NCBI RefSeq assembly: GCF_026738875.1
Contig: NZ_JAPQFJ010000005.1
Coordinates: 62,001 to 126,000, forward strand
DNA: 64,000 nt
DNA from: Clostridium brassicae
GTDB lineage: Bacteria; Bacillota; Clostridia; Clostridiales; Clostridiaceae
Direction of reading: 5' to 3'
Part shown: piece after piece, positions 20,301 through 28,602 of the stretch
Numbering within the stretch: position 1 is the stretch's first letter
Layout: every line of letters begins with the position of its first letter
Program-made: the position numbers and the translations under genes
Notes under the pieces: generated by a model
What the model was told of the DNA's origin: nothing
What the model saw: only the letters and a program-made list of their open reading frames with translations
Database searches by the model: none

Positions 20301-22407
20301 CGGCTTTTAATAAATCAGTATTTTTAATGGTCGCATTTCCTTCTTTATCCCTTGCAACTATTAATCCTGATATTTTATTATTCAATATTTGTGTTAATTC
20401 TGTTAATCTTTGTTTTGTTTCCCAATTCTGATTTTCACTTTGAGATAACCTTTGATATTCTTGAATTAAAGCAATTAATTCTTTTCTATTCTCTAATTCT
20501 GCTTGGGCTGTTTCCTTTATTTTATCTACTATAGCTTGATTTGCTAAAAATGCTTGTGCTTGACCAACTTTATATATTTTCCCAGTAGTTTCATCAAATT
20601 CTACACCTGCTGATTTTAATACATTTTTTAACTCATTTAATTGTTGAGTTAATTTATCCACTTCTTTAGCGGTGTCTCCATAAGCTTTTGTCCCAACCAT
20701 ACCTCCATTATGCATAGTTGTTAAACTTTCTTGTGCTTGCTTTCTTTTTTTTATCAACTCTTGTAATTGCTGTTGCTCTTTAGCTAATTTATCAACATTA
20801 TCTTTCATTCCTATAGTGTTGCCTGTCTTTATAGCTTTATTTAAATTTGTATATATCTCTTTGTATTCCTTTTTTAATTTTTCCGTTTCTTCTCTTTGCT
20901 TTGCGAGATGATTAGTAAGCGCTATAACTCCTCCAATCGCAACAGCTACCCAAGTAAGGGGGTTCGTTGCTAATGCTCCTAAAGTTGCTAAACTTATACC
21001 TTTTAAAGCAGTTAAAGCCATTCCAAATAAATTTACACCTTTTATTAGTCCAACAAATTGTGCTGTTAAAGCTATAAGTCCAACCCCTAATAATTTGTTG
21101 TGGTTAACTAATTCATCTATAATAGTTACAACTTTACTTAATAGGTTTATACCATTCATTATTGTTTTAGAATCAATTAGTTTCATCCACATTCTTTCTG
21201 TTTTTGCTTGTAATTCTGCCGCTGCCCCTGCTGTAGAATTTAAATGTTTTTCATATTTTTCATTTAATGTACTTGTTGCACCTAAAACATTATTATAATT
21301 TTCCATAACTCTTGTTTGGTCGTTCATAATAATGTTAAATGTCTCTGATCCGACCTTTCCAGCTAGTTTACTCTGAATTGTAGACTTAGTAATATCATCA
21401 AACTTATTCCAATTTTTCATCAAATCTCTTATTACAGCTTCACTAGAACGCCATTCATTTTTATTTTTTCTAAGTGCAATTCCATTTTTATTTAGTATTT
21501 TTTCGAGTTTGGATAATTCTTCGTTACCTTCTTTTGTTACATTTTGCATATTAATTAGCATACTTCGTAAAGCACGACCAACCGCTTCTGGTGCTAACTT
21601 ACTTTTTTCCTGTATAGTAGAAACTATTCCCAACATAAAATCCATACTCATTCCCGTTTCTTTAGCTGTTTGTGCCACAGCAACAGATGTTTTATTTATA
21701 TTTTTTGTATTAGTTGCTGTGGCACTATCAAGATAAGCGACCTTATTAGCATATTTTTCAACTCCTTGTGCATTTAAGTCGTAAGCATTGCTTACAGTTA
21801 CTAAATAATCAGCAGTTTGAGCATTTGTATCATTAGCAATTCTAGCCATTTTGATGCTGATGTCTGTCATTTTATTTGCTTCATCTATCGCCTTTCCCGC
21901 ACGCAAAAATTTTTCCTCTGCATCTACAACTTCTGTTGTTACGGTCTTTAAATCTAACGCCAATTGATTCCATTTTTTCGCATATTCATTTAATTCTTCT
22001 TTAGATTTTCCCGTTATCATTCCAATGTCTGTAAGCTTTGTATCAAGATTAGAAATAAAAGAAAATCCCTCTTTTACCTTTTGTGTAGTTCCATAAACCG
22101 CGGTCATTCCTAATGCCCATTGTGACACTTTTGATACTACATGAGTCATTTGCTGTGCGAAAGTCCTACTACTATTATTTAATCCACATATTGCATTGTT
22201 CACATTATTTATACTTGTTCTAGTATTACTCATTTGTGTACTAAACCGTTGTATTTCTTGATTTGCTTGATTAACTCTAATATTAATAAAATTTCTATCT
22301 GCTAAATTCTGCAAATCTTTATTCAGATTACTAAATTCTCTTTTAACTTGATTTACAGAGTTTAAGTCCAATTGTATTTTTGTTTTAATCCCAAAACTTT
22401 TCCCCAT
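17317..22407 (-). CDS. Tail tape measure protein (TP901 type)
   Basis: 1696 aa from ATG at 22405-22407, chosen because GAAGGAGG precedes it closely. Residues about 80-420 are the TP901 core (LDTKLTDIGMITGKSKEELN, YLVTVSNAYDLNAQG, GRALRSMLINMQN). A hydrophobic segment with membrane-like helices is near residues 435-505. The rest is long coiled coil with Lys/Glu repeats. Its length implies a long siphovirus-type tail. Near the C-terminus residues about 1400-1570 are a distinct beta-rich insertion (KMNKEIDEKTLKDKVYVLDE), unusual for the family. Confidence 0.93.
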   Translation of the reverse strand: MGKSFGIKTKIQLDLNSVNQVKREFSNLNKDLQNLADRNFINIRVNQANQEIQRFSTQMSNTRTSINNVNNAICGLNNSSRTFAQQMTHVVSKVSQWALGMTAVYGTTQKVKEGFSFISNLDTKLTDIGMITGKSKEELNEYAKKWNQLALDLKTVTTEVVDAEEKFLRAGKAIDEANKMTDISIKMARIANDTNAQTADYLVTVSNAYDLNAQGVEKYANKVAYLDSATATNTKNINKTSVAVAQTAKETGMSMDFMLGIVSTIQEKSKLAPEAVGRALRSMLINMQNVTKEGNEELSKLEKILNKNGIALRKNKNEWRSSEAVIRDLMKNWNKFDDITKSTIQSKLAGKVGSETFNIIMNDQTRVMENYNNVLGATSTLNEKYEKHLNSTAGAAAELQAKTERMWMKLIDSKTIMNGINLLSKVVTIIDELVNHNKLLGVGLIALTAQFVGLIKGVNLFGMALTALKGISLATLGALATNPLTWVAVAIGGVIALTNHLAKQREETEKLKKEYKEIYTNLNKAIKTGNTIGMKDNVDKLAKEQQQLQELIKKRKQAQESLTTMHNGGMVGTKAYGDTAKEVDKLTQQLNELKNVLKSAGVEFDETTGKIYKVGQAQAFLANQAIVDKIKETAQAELENRKELIALIQEYQRLSQSENQNWETKQRLTELTQILNNKISGLIVARDKEGNATIKNTDLLKAENKILNIENTTVQELTNVKLNSAKKWAEAEIGKTKASYENAQKRIAYMVKEVEVMRNAVTGASAFSNIMTAMSTLNPNMMGVGSVVGGAFDAVYNQKMQELSNLKSIISQIDGQFKEIPMPKLPDPSSSSWMPPSGSDSKKGSKDKKDKEPTKHFYDGKPLDLYEAKLKDINKQLENYGLMMDRLTKLTAKLQEAQTKDVYSRILDTQAQKVDTLHKKQELLKGQQADLIKTRNSKIIDQLQKMSGDLRKKHVNDIARMTETDWANQYNKMYGREKPEFTGYDEKGEARQKLLEENAQKFKSLMDNLNNYNKELQKKEQEILDNEVDITNAVKERVEWQEKLRELTTKELVDKTGDIQDKIDLLEIKDKYNWQERIKLHKELLESQKAEQNFIKDGIEKYKIQLSHLRENTVEWSLIKNLIEEYNEKLDESNKIIATQEEKLKEVEKMQLENLSTIEDKIVSALKKKYEEEIKLAKEKKAKELLLQKNLTEEQLKLIKDGSKTALEIFEEEHNKKIELLNDELKAYEEIYNAKIKEIDRAEDKDSYEKDLNKKQQEKAKLQSQYDSLLMDSSLEAQGKREDLLEQIKNKEEEINEFVHKRDVTLRKQNLQDELEEKKKAIQKQIDEENKAYKKAKDLYDQEVKALEKSNEEKLKAEKLYAEARRLLMEGNLDELKVLLEQYGEDSERIFGSMGDSIKKNIIDNLRIAIDSMKELANSKLFPDWEGRQTDENGNQIMRDKPAVSKDKQWTIKMNKEIDEKTLKDKVYVLDEKGNKVDIDVSLDGNGKNIVVKPTGEGFEKGHYQLVVEKGLKSKDGKELKTPSVRQEFDVNETGGKNHYNQANRDKIDDFYTDPEYLKLQQEYLDSLENPKLQKPDSYWKERSEEIRQKYKTNIPQIPQVPMSAFSGDNMPQFEEYLSSSLNKIKMPTINIPTNFNIPKFSAVGNTPVEIKMDNLINIEGNADKSTLPEIRQAGQNTLEQLRQALNKQGIGGVFA

Positions 22408-22484
22408 ATATACCTCCTTCATTTAAATATATCTACTATCAACCAATAATCATTATCGTAAAAAATAGTTGATAACACTTATAT

Positions 22485-22901
22485 TTAAATGTTATCAACT
22501 ATCTCACAACAACCTTCCCCATATTTTTCTTCAAGCTCTATTTTAGTTTTCTCCATAAATTCTCTAGCCGGATAACTATGATACATATTATCTATGCCTG
22601 TTTTATCCGTATGTCCATAGTTTAAAAATTTAGGAACATACATACTTACATTTTCGCCCGTTACTTTAGATTTATAATCTAATTTACTATCGTCAAAATA
22701 CGTAAATCCCTCAACTTTATCACTTTTAATACTTTTTTGTAAATCTTTAGTTCTTTTATAAATGTTAGGAGAATAATTGTCATAGACCTCTTCTTGAACA
22801 TTTTTTTTGAGTAATTCATTTGCTTCTTTTGTAATTACTCTAGTAAGTTGATTAGTTTCTTCTGTAAGATATTCTATTAACTCATCCCATTCATCACTCA
22901 T
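22485..22901 (-). CDS. HK97-gp10-like tail component (putative)
   Basis: 138 aa: RTKDLQKSIKSDKVEGF, YVPKFLNYGHTDKTG and SYPAREFMEKTK follow the pattern of gp10-like neck/tail completion proteins (basic helix, then F/Y-GT-x-x motif, then PARPF-like). It overlaps the 175-aa gene by 8 bases and precedes the tape measure. Confidence 0.65.
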   Translation of the reverse strand: MSDEWDELIEYLTEETNQLTRVITKEANELLKKNVQEEVYDNYSPNIYKRTKDLQKSIKSDKVEGFTYFDDSKLDYKSKVTGENVSMYVPKFLNYGHTDKTGIDNMYHSYPAREFMEKTKIELEEKYGEGCCEIVDNI

Positions 22902-23421
22902 TATCTTCCACCTCTAATGAAGTAATTTGTTTTAATATCTCTTTACGTTTTTCTTTATCATCTTTGCATTCTGTTAATTCATCATATAATGCCTGTAATT
23001 TTTCATCCTTAGTAGGCTCTTGTGGTAACTTAATACCATGTTTTTCTGTTATAGCCTTCATTTTTTGTTCTAAATTAATTATTTCCTGTCCACTTCTTAA
23101 AACATCTACTAAAATATCCATAACATTGTTGATCAATTGTGCGAATTCACTTGTTGGTACTTTTACCATCTTAGAAAATTCTTTTAAATCAATATCCATT
23201 TCGATATTTGATATATTAGGAATCATATTATATAGGAACTCTTCATTGCTCATATTTTCCGCTTTAATATTTTTAACTTTATCTATCATATCTTGTCCTA
23301 TTCTATAGAACTCAACTTCCTTTCCTTCTAGTGTTTCAGATATTCTATTAAATATACCATCTATAAATCTTAATTTTAAAACTGGTCTAAACATAGATAT
23401 TTTTATTTTATTATTTTCCAC
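22894..23421 (-). CDS. Phage structural-region protein, possible tail assembly chaperone
   Basis: 175 aa, largely helical, with a charged C-terminus (KDEKLQALYDELTECKDDKEKR). Position before the tape measure suggests a chaperone, but no slippery frameshift could be identified. It overlaps both neighbours by 8-11 bases, so translation is coupled. Confidence 0.5.
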   Translation of the reverse strand: MENNKIKISMFRPVLKLRFIDGIFNRISETLEGKEVEFYRIGQDMIDKVKNIKAENMSNEEFLYNMIPNISNIEMDIDLKEFSKMVKVPTSEFAQLINNVMDILVDVLRSGQEIINLEQKMKAITEKHGIKLPQEPTKDEKLQALYDELTECKDDKEKRKEILKQITSLEVEDNE

Positions 23422-23671
23422 TATTAACTACCTCCTTAAATTTAATATCAATTTTATCATTATTTTTACTAACTATTACATCATAAAATGGAATTAATTC
23501 CATTTCTTCAATTTCTCTAAAATCATTGGATATTGCTATGTATTCAATTGCATTGTTTCGATGATATAAAGTTTCTGCTCTTGTAACTACTACTTTTTTC
23601 ATCACTTCTTGTGCTATTTCAAATTCATCTCTAATTACGTTAAATGGTAATTCAAACTTTCCAACTTTCAT
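23411..23671 (-). CDS. Small phage protein in the head-tail region
   Basis: 86 aa, begins MKVGKFELPFNVIRDEFEIAQ; mixed alpha/beta (VVTRAETLYHRNNAIEY, FYDVIVSKNNDKIDIKF). No family recognised. Overlaps the next gene, so it is part of the same unit. Confidence 0.55.
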   Translation of the reverse strand: MKVGKFELPFNVIRDEFEIAQEVMKKVVVTRAETLYHRNNAIEYIAISNDFREIEEMELIPFYDVIVSKNNDKIDIKFKEVVNSGK

Positions 23672-23695
23672 ACTATATACTCCTTTATTTAAAAT

Positions 23696-24007
23696 TTATT
23701 TTTTATTGACTTTATCTTTCTTTGATTTTTCCTGTTTTTGTTTCTCTTTCTCTAAAGCTTTTAATTTAGCCTTTTCCTCTTTTTCCTTTTGTTTTTCTTC
23801 TTTAATTTTTATCTTAAATTCTTCTTTAAACTTTTTACTAGAATTGATATATTCAATTGCTTTCTTATATATTTCCTCCGTAAAAGGTTGTTTTTCATTT
23901 ATCAGCATACTTATATAAGGTCTTTGTATTTCACAATATTTTGCTAATTCATTTTGTGTTATATCTTTCATAAGTAGCTGAGTTTTTATTTGTCTACCTG
24001 TAAGCAT
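23696..24007 (-). CDS. HTH protein with a long Lys/Glu tail
   Basis: 103 aa. Residues 1-60 form an XRE/Cro-type helix-turn-helix (MLTGRQIKTQLLMKDITQNE, CEIQRPYISMLINEKQPF). Residues 65-103 are almost only K, E, Q and A. It sits directly after the capsid gene, where a DNA-binding regulator is unexpected. It may bind packaged DNA or regulate late genes; both are guesses. Confidence 0.7.
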   Translation of the reverse strand: MLTGRQIKTQLLMKDITQNELAKYCEIQRPYISMLINEKQPFTEEIYKKAIEYINSSKKFKEEFKIKIKEEKQKEKEEKAKLKALEKEKQKQEKSKKDKVNKK

Positions 24008-24029
24008 TTAATGTCACTCCTTTTTAAAA

Positions 24030-24062
24030 AATAATAAAGGAATGAGAATTTAATCTCATTCC
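24030..24062 (-). terminator. Intrinsic terminator after the major capsid gene
   Basis: GGAATGAGA (24039-24047) and TCTCATTCC (24054-24062), with a T-rich run on the minus strand after the stem. Confidence 0.75.
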
Positions 24063-24068
24063 AATAAA

Positions 24069-24911
24069 TTAAGCTGTAGCTTTTTCAATAATAACTATTC
24101 CAGCATCATTAACTAGACCTACTCCTGCTATTAAATCAGCATTTACTTTGTAAGATTTCTTATCTATATTTCTTTCTTGTTCAGGGTTTAATTTTCTTTT
24201 ATAAGGAACTGATAAAGAATGTTTCTTAATTATAAAAGTTTTACATTTTTGATTGACTGAATCATATGTACCCTTAGAACTCATTACAACTGGAATACCA
24301 CAATATTCACCTATTATGTTTCTCTTAACTATTCCATTATCCTTTTTAGCAGTTGTAGAAGTTGTTTTTGAGAATGATTCCATAGCTTTAAATGATTTCT
24401 TTAATTTAGGATTTATTAAGATACATTCAAAATCATTATAATTTTGTTTATCCCCATAAAGATTTAAAGCTTCATCAATCTCATCTTCTGTTATTGCAGT
24501 AGCACCAGCACATTCAAAAGTAAGTGGAGTTGTATTAGCTATTGCAATAGCTTCATCATCAAGTGCATCTGCAATTAGCATACCAATTTGGTCTGACATT
24601 TCCCCTATAGGGTCGCCTATACTTGATAATAACGCTCTATCTGTTATTTCATAACCTTTTGCAAGTTGAAATAAATCAATCTTTTGAGTAGTATGAGTTA
24701 ATTTATCATAAGGAATTGCTTCTCCTTCAGTTAATTTAACTGCCTTACTTCCTAAAGACCATTTTGAGATTGTTAAAGAATCTCCTGCTTGACCTTCTAA
24801 TGTTGAATCAATATCACATACTCCTAGCATTACTGAATGTTCTTCAATACTAGCACTAATCATTGGTGCATATACCTCTGGTACTGGCACATCTGTTCTC
24901 ATTGTTGCCAT
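24069..24911 (-). CDS. Major capsid protein
   Basis: 280 aa. The early segment VYAPMISASIEEHSVMLGV, then GDSLTISKWSLGSKAVKLTE, KGYEITDRALLSS, an acidic LIADALDDEAIAIA helix and GEYCGIPVVMSSKG match the N4-gp56/HK97-fold capsid group. No maturation protease gene is beside it; a scaffold-like gene precedes it, as in phages that use a separate scaffold. Confidence 0.85.
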   Translation of the reverse strand: MATMRTDVPVPEVYAPMISASIEEHSVMLGVCDIDSTLEGQAGDSLTISKWSLGSKAVKLTEGEAIPYDKLTHTTQKIDLFQLAKGYEITDRALLSSIGDPIGEMSDQIGMLIADALDDEAIAIANTTPLTFECAGATAITEDEIDEALNLYGDKQNYNDFECILINPKLKKSFKAMESFSKTTSTTAKKDNGIVKRNIIGEYCGIPVVMSSKGTYDSVNQKCKTFIIKKHSLSVPYKRKLNPEQERNIDKKSYKVNADLIAGVGLVNDAGIVIIEKATA

Positions 24912-24949
24912 ATGTTAATTACCTCGCTTTCATTTTTTTAATTATATTT

Positions 24950-24992
24950 TTATAAAATAAAAAACTACTGTACTTTGAAATACAATAGTTTT
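24950..24992 (-). terminator. Intrinsic terminator between scaffold and capsid genes
   Basis: AAAACTACTGTA and ATACAATAGTTTT pair around a short loop, followed on the minus strand by a T/A-rich run. Partial read-through could raise or lower capsid against scaffold. Confidence 0.65.
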
Positions 24993-25545
24993 AATTATTT
25001 AGCGTATTAAATAAGTTTGGATTAGTCTTAAATAAATTCATTCTTTCTTTATAAGACATATTTTCAAACTGCTCTTTAGTCATTTCACCATCATTCTTTT
25101 TATGTCCTGTTGGTTTGAAACTGTTATTAAATTTTTCATCAGCAAATAATTCCTTTAAACTTTCAACCACTTGCTTTCTATCTTCTTCATTTTCAGAATG
25201 TAATTTTTCAAAATCAATATCCATCAATTGACTTGGTAAACTCTCATTCTGTAGAATTTCTTTAGCCTTATATATTTTATTTTCAGCTTTTATTTTTTCA
25301 AGTTCTATTTCTGTTTCGCTTTTATCTTTAGGTTTGTATTGCTCTAAATCTTTAATAGTTGTTTCATACTCACCTTTTGCCTTTTCAAAATCTTCTTTAC
25401 TTATATACTCCTTAAATAAATCTTTAGTTTTTCCAATCTCTGTATCTAATTGTTCTTGTGTAAACAAACCTTCTTTAGCTGTATTTGTTGCAGTTTCAAT
25501 ATCTGCATCATATTCCTCTTGACTTAAATTTTCTTTCCATGCCAT
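24991..25545 (-). CDS. Capsid scaffolding protein (putative)
   Basis: 184 aa, strongly acidic and helical: LSQEEYDADIETATNTAKEG, KSETEIELEKIKAENKI, with a C-terminal MTKEQFENMSYKERMNLFK like DUF4355/scaffold proteins. Located immediately before the capsid gene, as expected. Confidence 0.75.
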   Translation of the reverse strand: MAWKENLSQEEYDADIETATNTAKEGLFTQEQLDTEIGKTKDLFKEYISKEDFEKAKGEYETTIKDLEQYKPKDKSETEIELEKIKAENKIYKAKEILQNESLPSQLMDIDFEKLHSENEEDRKQVVESLKELFADEKFNNSFKPTGHKKNDGEMTKEQFENMSYKERMNLFKTNPNLFNTLNN

Positions 25546-25581
25546 ATATTACTCCATCCTTTCTTTTTTAAAATTTAATTT

Positions 25582-25938
25582 TTATTTCATTTCTTCATAA
25601 ATATAACTATATAATTCAATAATCTTTTTAACTATAGTTGCTTTTATATCATCATCAGAATAATCATCTTCTTTAAATGCTACATTCAAATTTTTAATAA
25701 AATCTATTTTTTGAATTATAAAGTTAAAATCTATAAATCGTAATTTATCAAAGAATTCTTCTTGTTCTTTGTCCTTTAGCAATAAAGCTTCTTGATAACC
25801 TAAATTCCACATTATATTTAAATTTTTTTCTAAATGTTTATTATTATCTTTTGTTATTTTAGTTAATGCTTTAAGTAAATTTTTATTAATGTTTTTCTGT
25901 CCTTCATCAAAATAAGTTCTTTCCTTGTCTTTTTCCAT
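25582..25938 (-). CDS. Hypothetical phage protein
   Basis: 118 aa, charged and helical (MEKDKERTYFDEGQKNINKN; KDKEQEEFFDKLRFID). It begins the structural run, 36 bases before the scaffold gene. No family recognised. Confidence 0.5.
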   Translation of the reverse strand: MEKDKERTYFDEGQKNINKNLLKALTKITKDNNKHLEKNLNIMWNLGYQEALLLKDKEQEEFFDKLRFIDFNFIIQKIDFIKNLNVAFKEDDYSDDDIKATIVKKIIELYSYIYEEMK

Positions 25939-26292
25939 AAATCATTCTCCTTTTTTATTTATATTTTAAAAATAGTAGAAGGTTATAAGAAAATTAATCC
26001 TTACAACCTTTTTGGAAGTGTAGCATTCATTTATTAATTAATGAACTTTGAAAAATTAACGGTATTGTTTAGAACTAATATAAAGTTCTAATAGAAATAT
26101 ACAATTTACTTTTTAAATCTCGTTTTAGATTAAAAATAGAGATAGTCTTTTTATTTAACTATCCCTATAATAAAAAAGGAGATTTATAAAAAGTTTGAAA
26201 TATAAATATATATATTTCTATTAAAACTCTATAAAAAGGATATAGAACTTTAATCTATTATCCTTTTTAATTATTAAAATTAATATATTTAT
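25939..26292. other. Noncoding stretch rich in hairpins
   Basis: No gene seen. Several stem-loops stand close together: near 25977-26012 (AAGGTT...AACCTT), near 26128-26166 (ATAGAGATAGT with ACTATCCCTAT) and near 26237-26270 (AAAAAGGATA with TATCCTTTTT). They look like intrinsic terminators or RNA-processing structures before the structural genes. Confidence 0.5.
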
Positions 26293-26424
26293 CTAATTTA
26301 TATAGCTTAAATATTTTACGTAATTTCTTAAAATGTAATCTGAGCATTCATCAACATTTTCATATTTTCTTATAAAGGCTCTATATAATTCATCTAACTT
26401 ATTATCCAGTTGTGCATTTTCCAT
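26293..26424 (-). CDS. 43-aa phage peptide
   Basis: ATG at 26422-26424 after a GGGGGAA site; starts MENAQLDNKLDELYRAFIRK and ends VKYLSYIN. Acidic, helical, soluble. No function recognised; the ribosome site and codon use like its neighbours support it. Confidence 0.45.
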   Translation of the reverse strand: MENAQLDNKLDELYRAFIRKYENVDECSDYILRNYVKYLSYIN

Positions 26425-26512
26425 AAGATTAATTCCCCCATTCTTTTAATTTTTAAAAATAAAAAAGACTACTAAAAAATTAGTAATCTTTATTTTATAA
26501 ACATATCTAAAG

Positions 26513-26647
26513 CTAAATTAAATAAAAATAAAGCAAAAGAAATATATTTCTTTTTTCTAGTTCTACTTTATTTTTATAAAATTGTATCCCTTCCCCAAGC
26601 TTTATAAAAAAACAAATAATTAATATAACTCCTAAAAATATTTTCAT
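26513..26647 (-). CDS. 44-aa membrane peptide (weak call)
   Basis: Starts MKIFLGVILIICFFIKLGEG, one clear membrane helix, then a charged stretch and a second hydrophobic end (FLLLYFYLI). RBS is weak. It could be a small holin-like or toxin-like peptide; no lysis module was found elsewhere, but that alone does not make it a holin. Confidence 0.35.
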   Translation of the reverse strand: MKIFLGVILIICFFIKLGEGIQFYKNKVELEKRNIFLLLYFYLI

Positions 26648-26656
26648 TTTTCCATC

Positions 26657-26778
26657 TTCATATTTTTTGTAAAGTGGTATATAATAAATATTAGGGATAT
26701 AAGGAAGGTTGAACCCTTCCCTATGTGATTTAGTTGTGGCGTTTCCTTTTGCCTATAAGGAAACGTCTTTTATTTTTA
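26657..26778 (+). ncRNA. Small RNA A (promoter, two hairpins, terminator)
   Basis: TTCATA (26657-26662), 17 bases, TATAAT (26680-26685) give a start near 26692. The RNA would have hairpin 1 GGAAGG/CCTTCC (703-708 with 715-720 of 26 kb) and hairpin 2 with an 11-bp stem, GGCGTTTCCTT (26738-26748) with AAGGAAACGTC (26757-26767), then a T tract. RNA B at 41 kb has the same plan and the same hairpin 2 stem, so this is a repeated RNA of the prophage on the strand opposite most genes. No coding frame. Confidence 0.7.
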
Positions 26779-26892
26779 CTTTGTTTGGGTTTGATCCCTT
26801 GACACTATATGTGTTTTGATATATAATTATATTGGATATTTATAGGTATAATCATTTTTAAAAATATAAAATACTAATCATTTAATAATTAA

Positions 26893-27171
26893 TTAATAAC
26901 CTATTGGCATATAATCATGCTTTAAAATATAGTTATCTTCAAACCAATACTGTGTCTGCATTTCACTAATATATGCATATGCATCTTTTTCATCTTCAAC
27001 GTCATCTAATTTATCTTTATTTTGTAAAATTATTTCTGCCATTTTTGTAGAATCTAAAATTATCCTATTTGTGTATTGTTCTCTACACCAACTCCAAACT
27101 GCCGTATAACCTAAACCTGCTTCTGTAAAATCAATATTATAAATTACTACCTTTTCCATTTTTAACGCCAC
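26893..27171 (-). CDS. Hypothetical phage protein
   Basis: 92 aa: VVIYNIDFTEAGLGYTAVW, KLDDVEDEKDAYAYISEMQT. Small acidic protein of unknown role in the block of early or middle genes. Confidence 0.55.
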   Translation of the reverse strand: MALKMEKVVIYNIDFTEAGLGYTAVWSWCREQYTNRIILDSTKMAEIILQNKDKLDDVEDEKDAYAYISEMQTQYWFEDNYILKHDYMPIGY

Positions 27172-27187
27172 CCCAAGTTTATATTTT

Positions 27188-27222
27188 TGTATAAGAGAAA
27201 GGACTGAGAAAAATTTCTCCGT
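27188..27222 (-). terminator. Intrinsic terminator of the 92-aa upstream gene
   Basis: AGGAC-GAGA pairs with TCTC-GTCCT around a short AT loop just after the stop of the gene at 27224. Confidence 0.55.
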
Positions 27223-27223
27223 C

Positions 27224-27502
27224 CTAAATAGTTCTTACAAATCCCACATATTCTAACTCTTTATCTACAATTATATATCCCTGTCCCCAACAACCACCAT
27301 ATTTATGGTTAATGGAATATAAAGAATTATAATCCTTATATTTTTTTAATTCTTCTGTAACATATGTATAATCTGTATTCCATTCATCTTTATGTTTTTC
27401 CCAATATTCAATTTCATCTTTTACAGACACAATTCTATCATCCATTAGCTCCATTTCTAATTCTTCTATTATATAGTCATTTAATTTTTCTAAATTATCC
27501 AT
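27224..27502 (-). CDS. Hypothetical phage protein
   Basis: 92 aa from ATG at 27500-27502, preferred because GGAGGAT lies close upstream; a longer frame adds five residues without a site. Acidic, aromatic-rich, ends GGCWGQGYIIVDKELEYVG. No family recognised. Confidence 0.55.
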   Translation of the reverse strand: MDNLEKLNDYIIEELEMELMDDRIVSVKDEIEYWEKHKDEWNTDYTYVTEELKKYKDYNSLYSINHKYGGCWGQGYIIVDKELEYVGFVRTI

Positions 27503-27548
27503 AATATAATCCTCCAATTTTTATTAATATAAAAAGCTGAATGTTAAA

Positions 27549-28238
27549 CTAACACGCAGCTTCTAATTCTCTCTTAGCTTTAGAAAACACTTCATCTTTT
27601 TTACTATAATTATCAATTAAAATTTCAAAATTTGTAATAACTTTTTTATCATCAAATTTTTGAACTATTAATCTATTATCTATATAACTTATAGATATAT
27701 TTTCAAAATTAAACTCTTTTAGTTTGTTAAAGACATATTCCTTTATATCTTCTATTCTCCAATCTGAACAAAGTACACTTAAACAGCTATATAAGTCTCT
27801 AATGTAATCTTTATATTTTACAATTTCACTTTCTAATTTTTTAGTTGTTTTATAACGTTCAGCTAATTCTTCATTAATTTTATTAACTCTATCATTATTT
27901 TCTCTTTCTAACCAAAGTGCTAATGATTTAATTTTTCTATTGTTAAAGCTCTTAGTCTTTCTAATATAATTATTTCTATAATTAATCTCATTTTCATATA
28001 AGAAATTTATAATAGATTTTAGTATACTTTTAATATCATAATTTTCTATTTCTTCTATAGTATAATTTTCATATACTTCATCTTCACAAGAAATTGTAAA
28101 TCGAATAGTATTGTCTTTATTTAAACTGAAACAATAATCTACACATCCATTCTCAATCTCCCATTGGTTGTGATTGTTTAAAATGTTCTCAATCTCTTGT
28201 AAATTCTTTCTAATTTCTGTTTTAGTTAAATTTTTCAT
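27549..28238 (-). CDS. Hypothetical phage protein
   Basis: 229 aa with a strong GGAGGATA site. N-terminal helix MKNLTKTEIRKNLQEIENIL, a coiled-coil-like middle and an alpha/beta end (ISYIDNRLIVQKFDDKKVIT). Transcription into it must pass the terminator at 28288-28322. No function recognised. Confidence 0.55.
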   Translation of the reverse strand: MKNLTKTEIRKNLQEIENILNNHNQWEIENGCVDYCFSLNKDNTIRFTISCEDEVYENYTIEEIENYDIKSILKSIINFLYENEINYRNNYIRKTKSFNNRKIKSLALWLERENNDRVNKINEELAERYKTTKKLESEIVKYKDYIRDLYSCLSVLCSDWRIEDIKEYVFNKLKEFNFENISISYIDNRLIVQKFDDKKVITNFEILIDNYSKKDEVFSKAKRELEAAC

Positions 28239-28287
28239 ATATAATATCCTCCTGCTCTTTTAAGTCTCTCGACTATATATTTTTTAA

Positions 28288-28322
28288 TAATAAAAAGAGT
28301 AGACAAAGTTAATCATCTACTC
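28288..28322 (-). terminator. Intrinsic terminator upstream of the 229-aa gene
   Basis: GAGTAGA (28297-28303) with TCTACTC (28316-28322), then TTTTTATTATT on the minus strand. Confidence 0.7.
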
Positions 28323-28390
28323 ATAAGAATTATTATTATAAAATTAGAAATTTGAACAAGATATATCAATATCAACCCTGTTCACTAAAT

Positions 28391-28440
28391 AGCATAAATT
28401 TACAAGTGAAGTGTAACGAAACGTAGTAAATTTGTGCATT
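28391..28440. repeat. GCATA...TGC hairpin, member of a prophage hairpin set
   Basis: GCATAAATTTAC pairs with GTAAATTTGTGC around a 20-base loop. Similar GCA...TGC hairpins occur at 30612-30643, 33987-34018 and 35840-35864. Confidence 0.5.
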
Positions 28441-28509
28441 TACCCTGTTATATATAATTTATAATATTTTTATTTATATTTATTATCTTTCCATGTTTAT
28501 AACGTTCTT

Positions 28510-28602
28510 TTACCTTTTGTTTAACCATCTTCTAGTCATAGGACTTGTACGTCACTACGTTCCTACAATTCCTAATGCTAGAACCTAGCCGACAAAAGGT
28601 AA
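28510..28602. ncRNA. Structured noncoding element with an 11-bp closing stem
   Basis: TTACCTTTTGT (28510-28520) and ACAAAAGGTAA (28592-28602) are perfectly complementary and enclose about 70 bases. Inside, on the minus strand, CTAG...TTAGGA pairs with TCCTA...CTAG, then TTGTA with TACAA. The whole folds as one long branched hairpin. It is the only GC-richer part of a 548-base gap between the helicase and the 229-aa gene. I do not recognise an RNA family. Confidence 0.5.
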
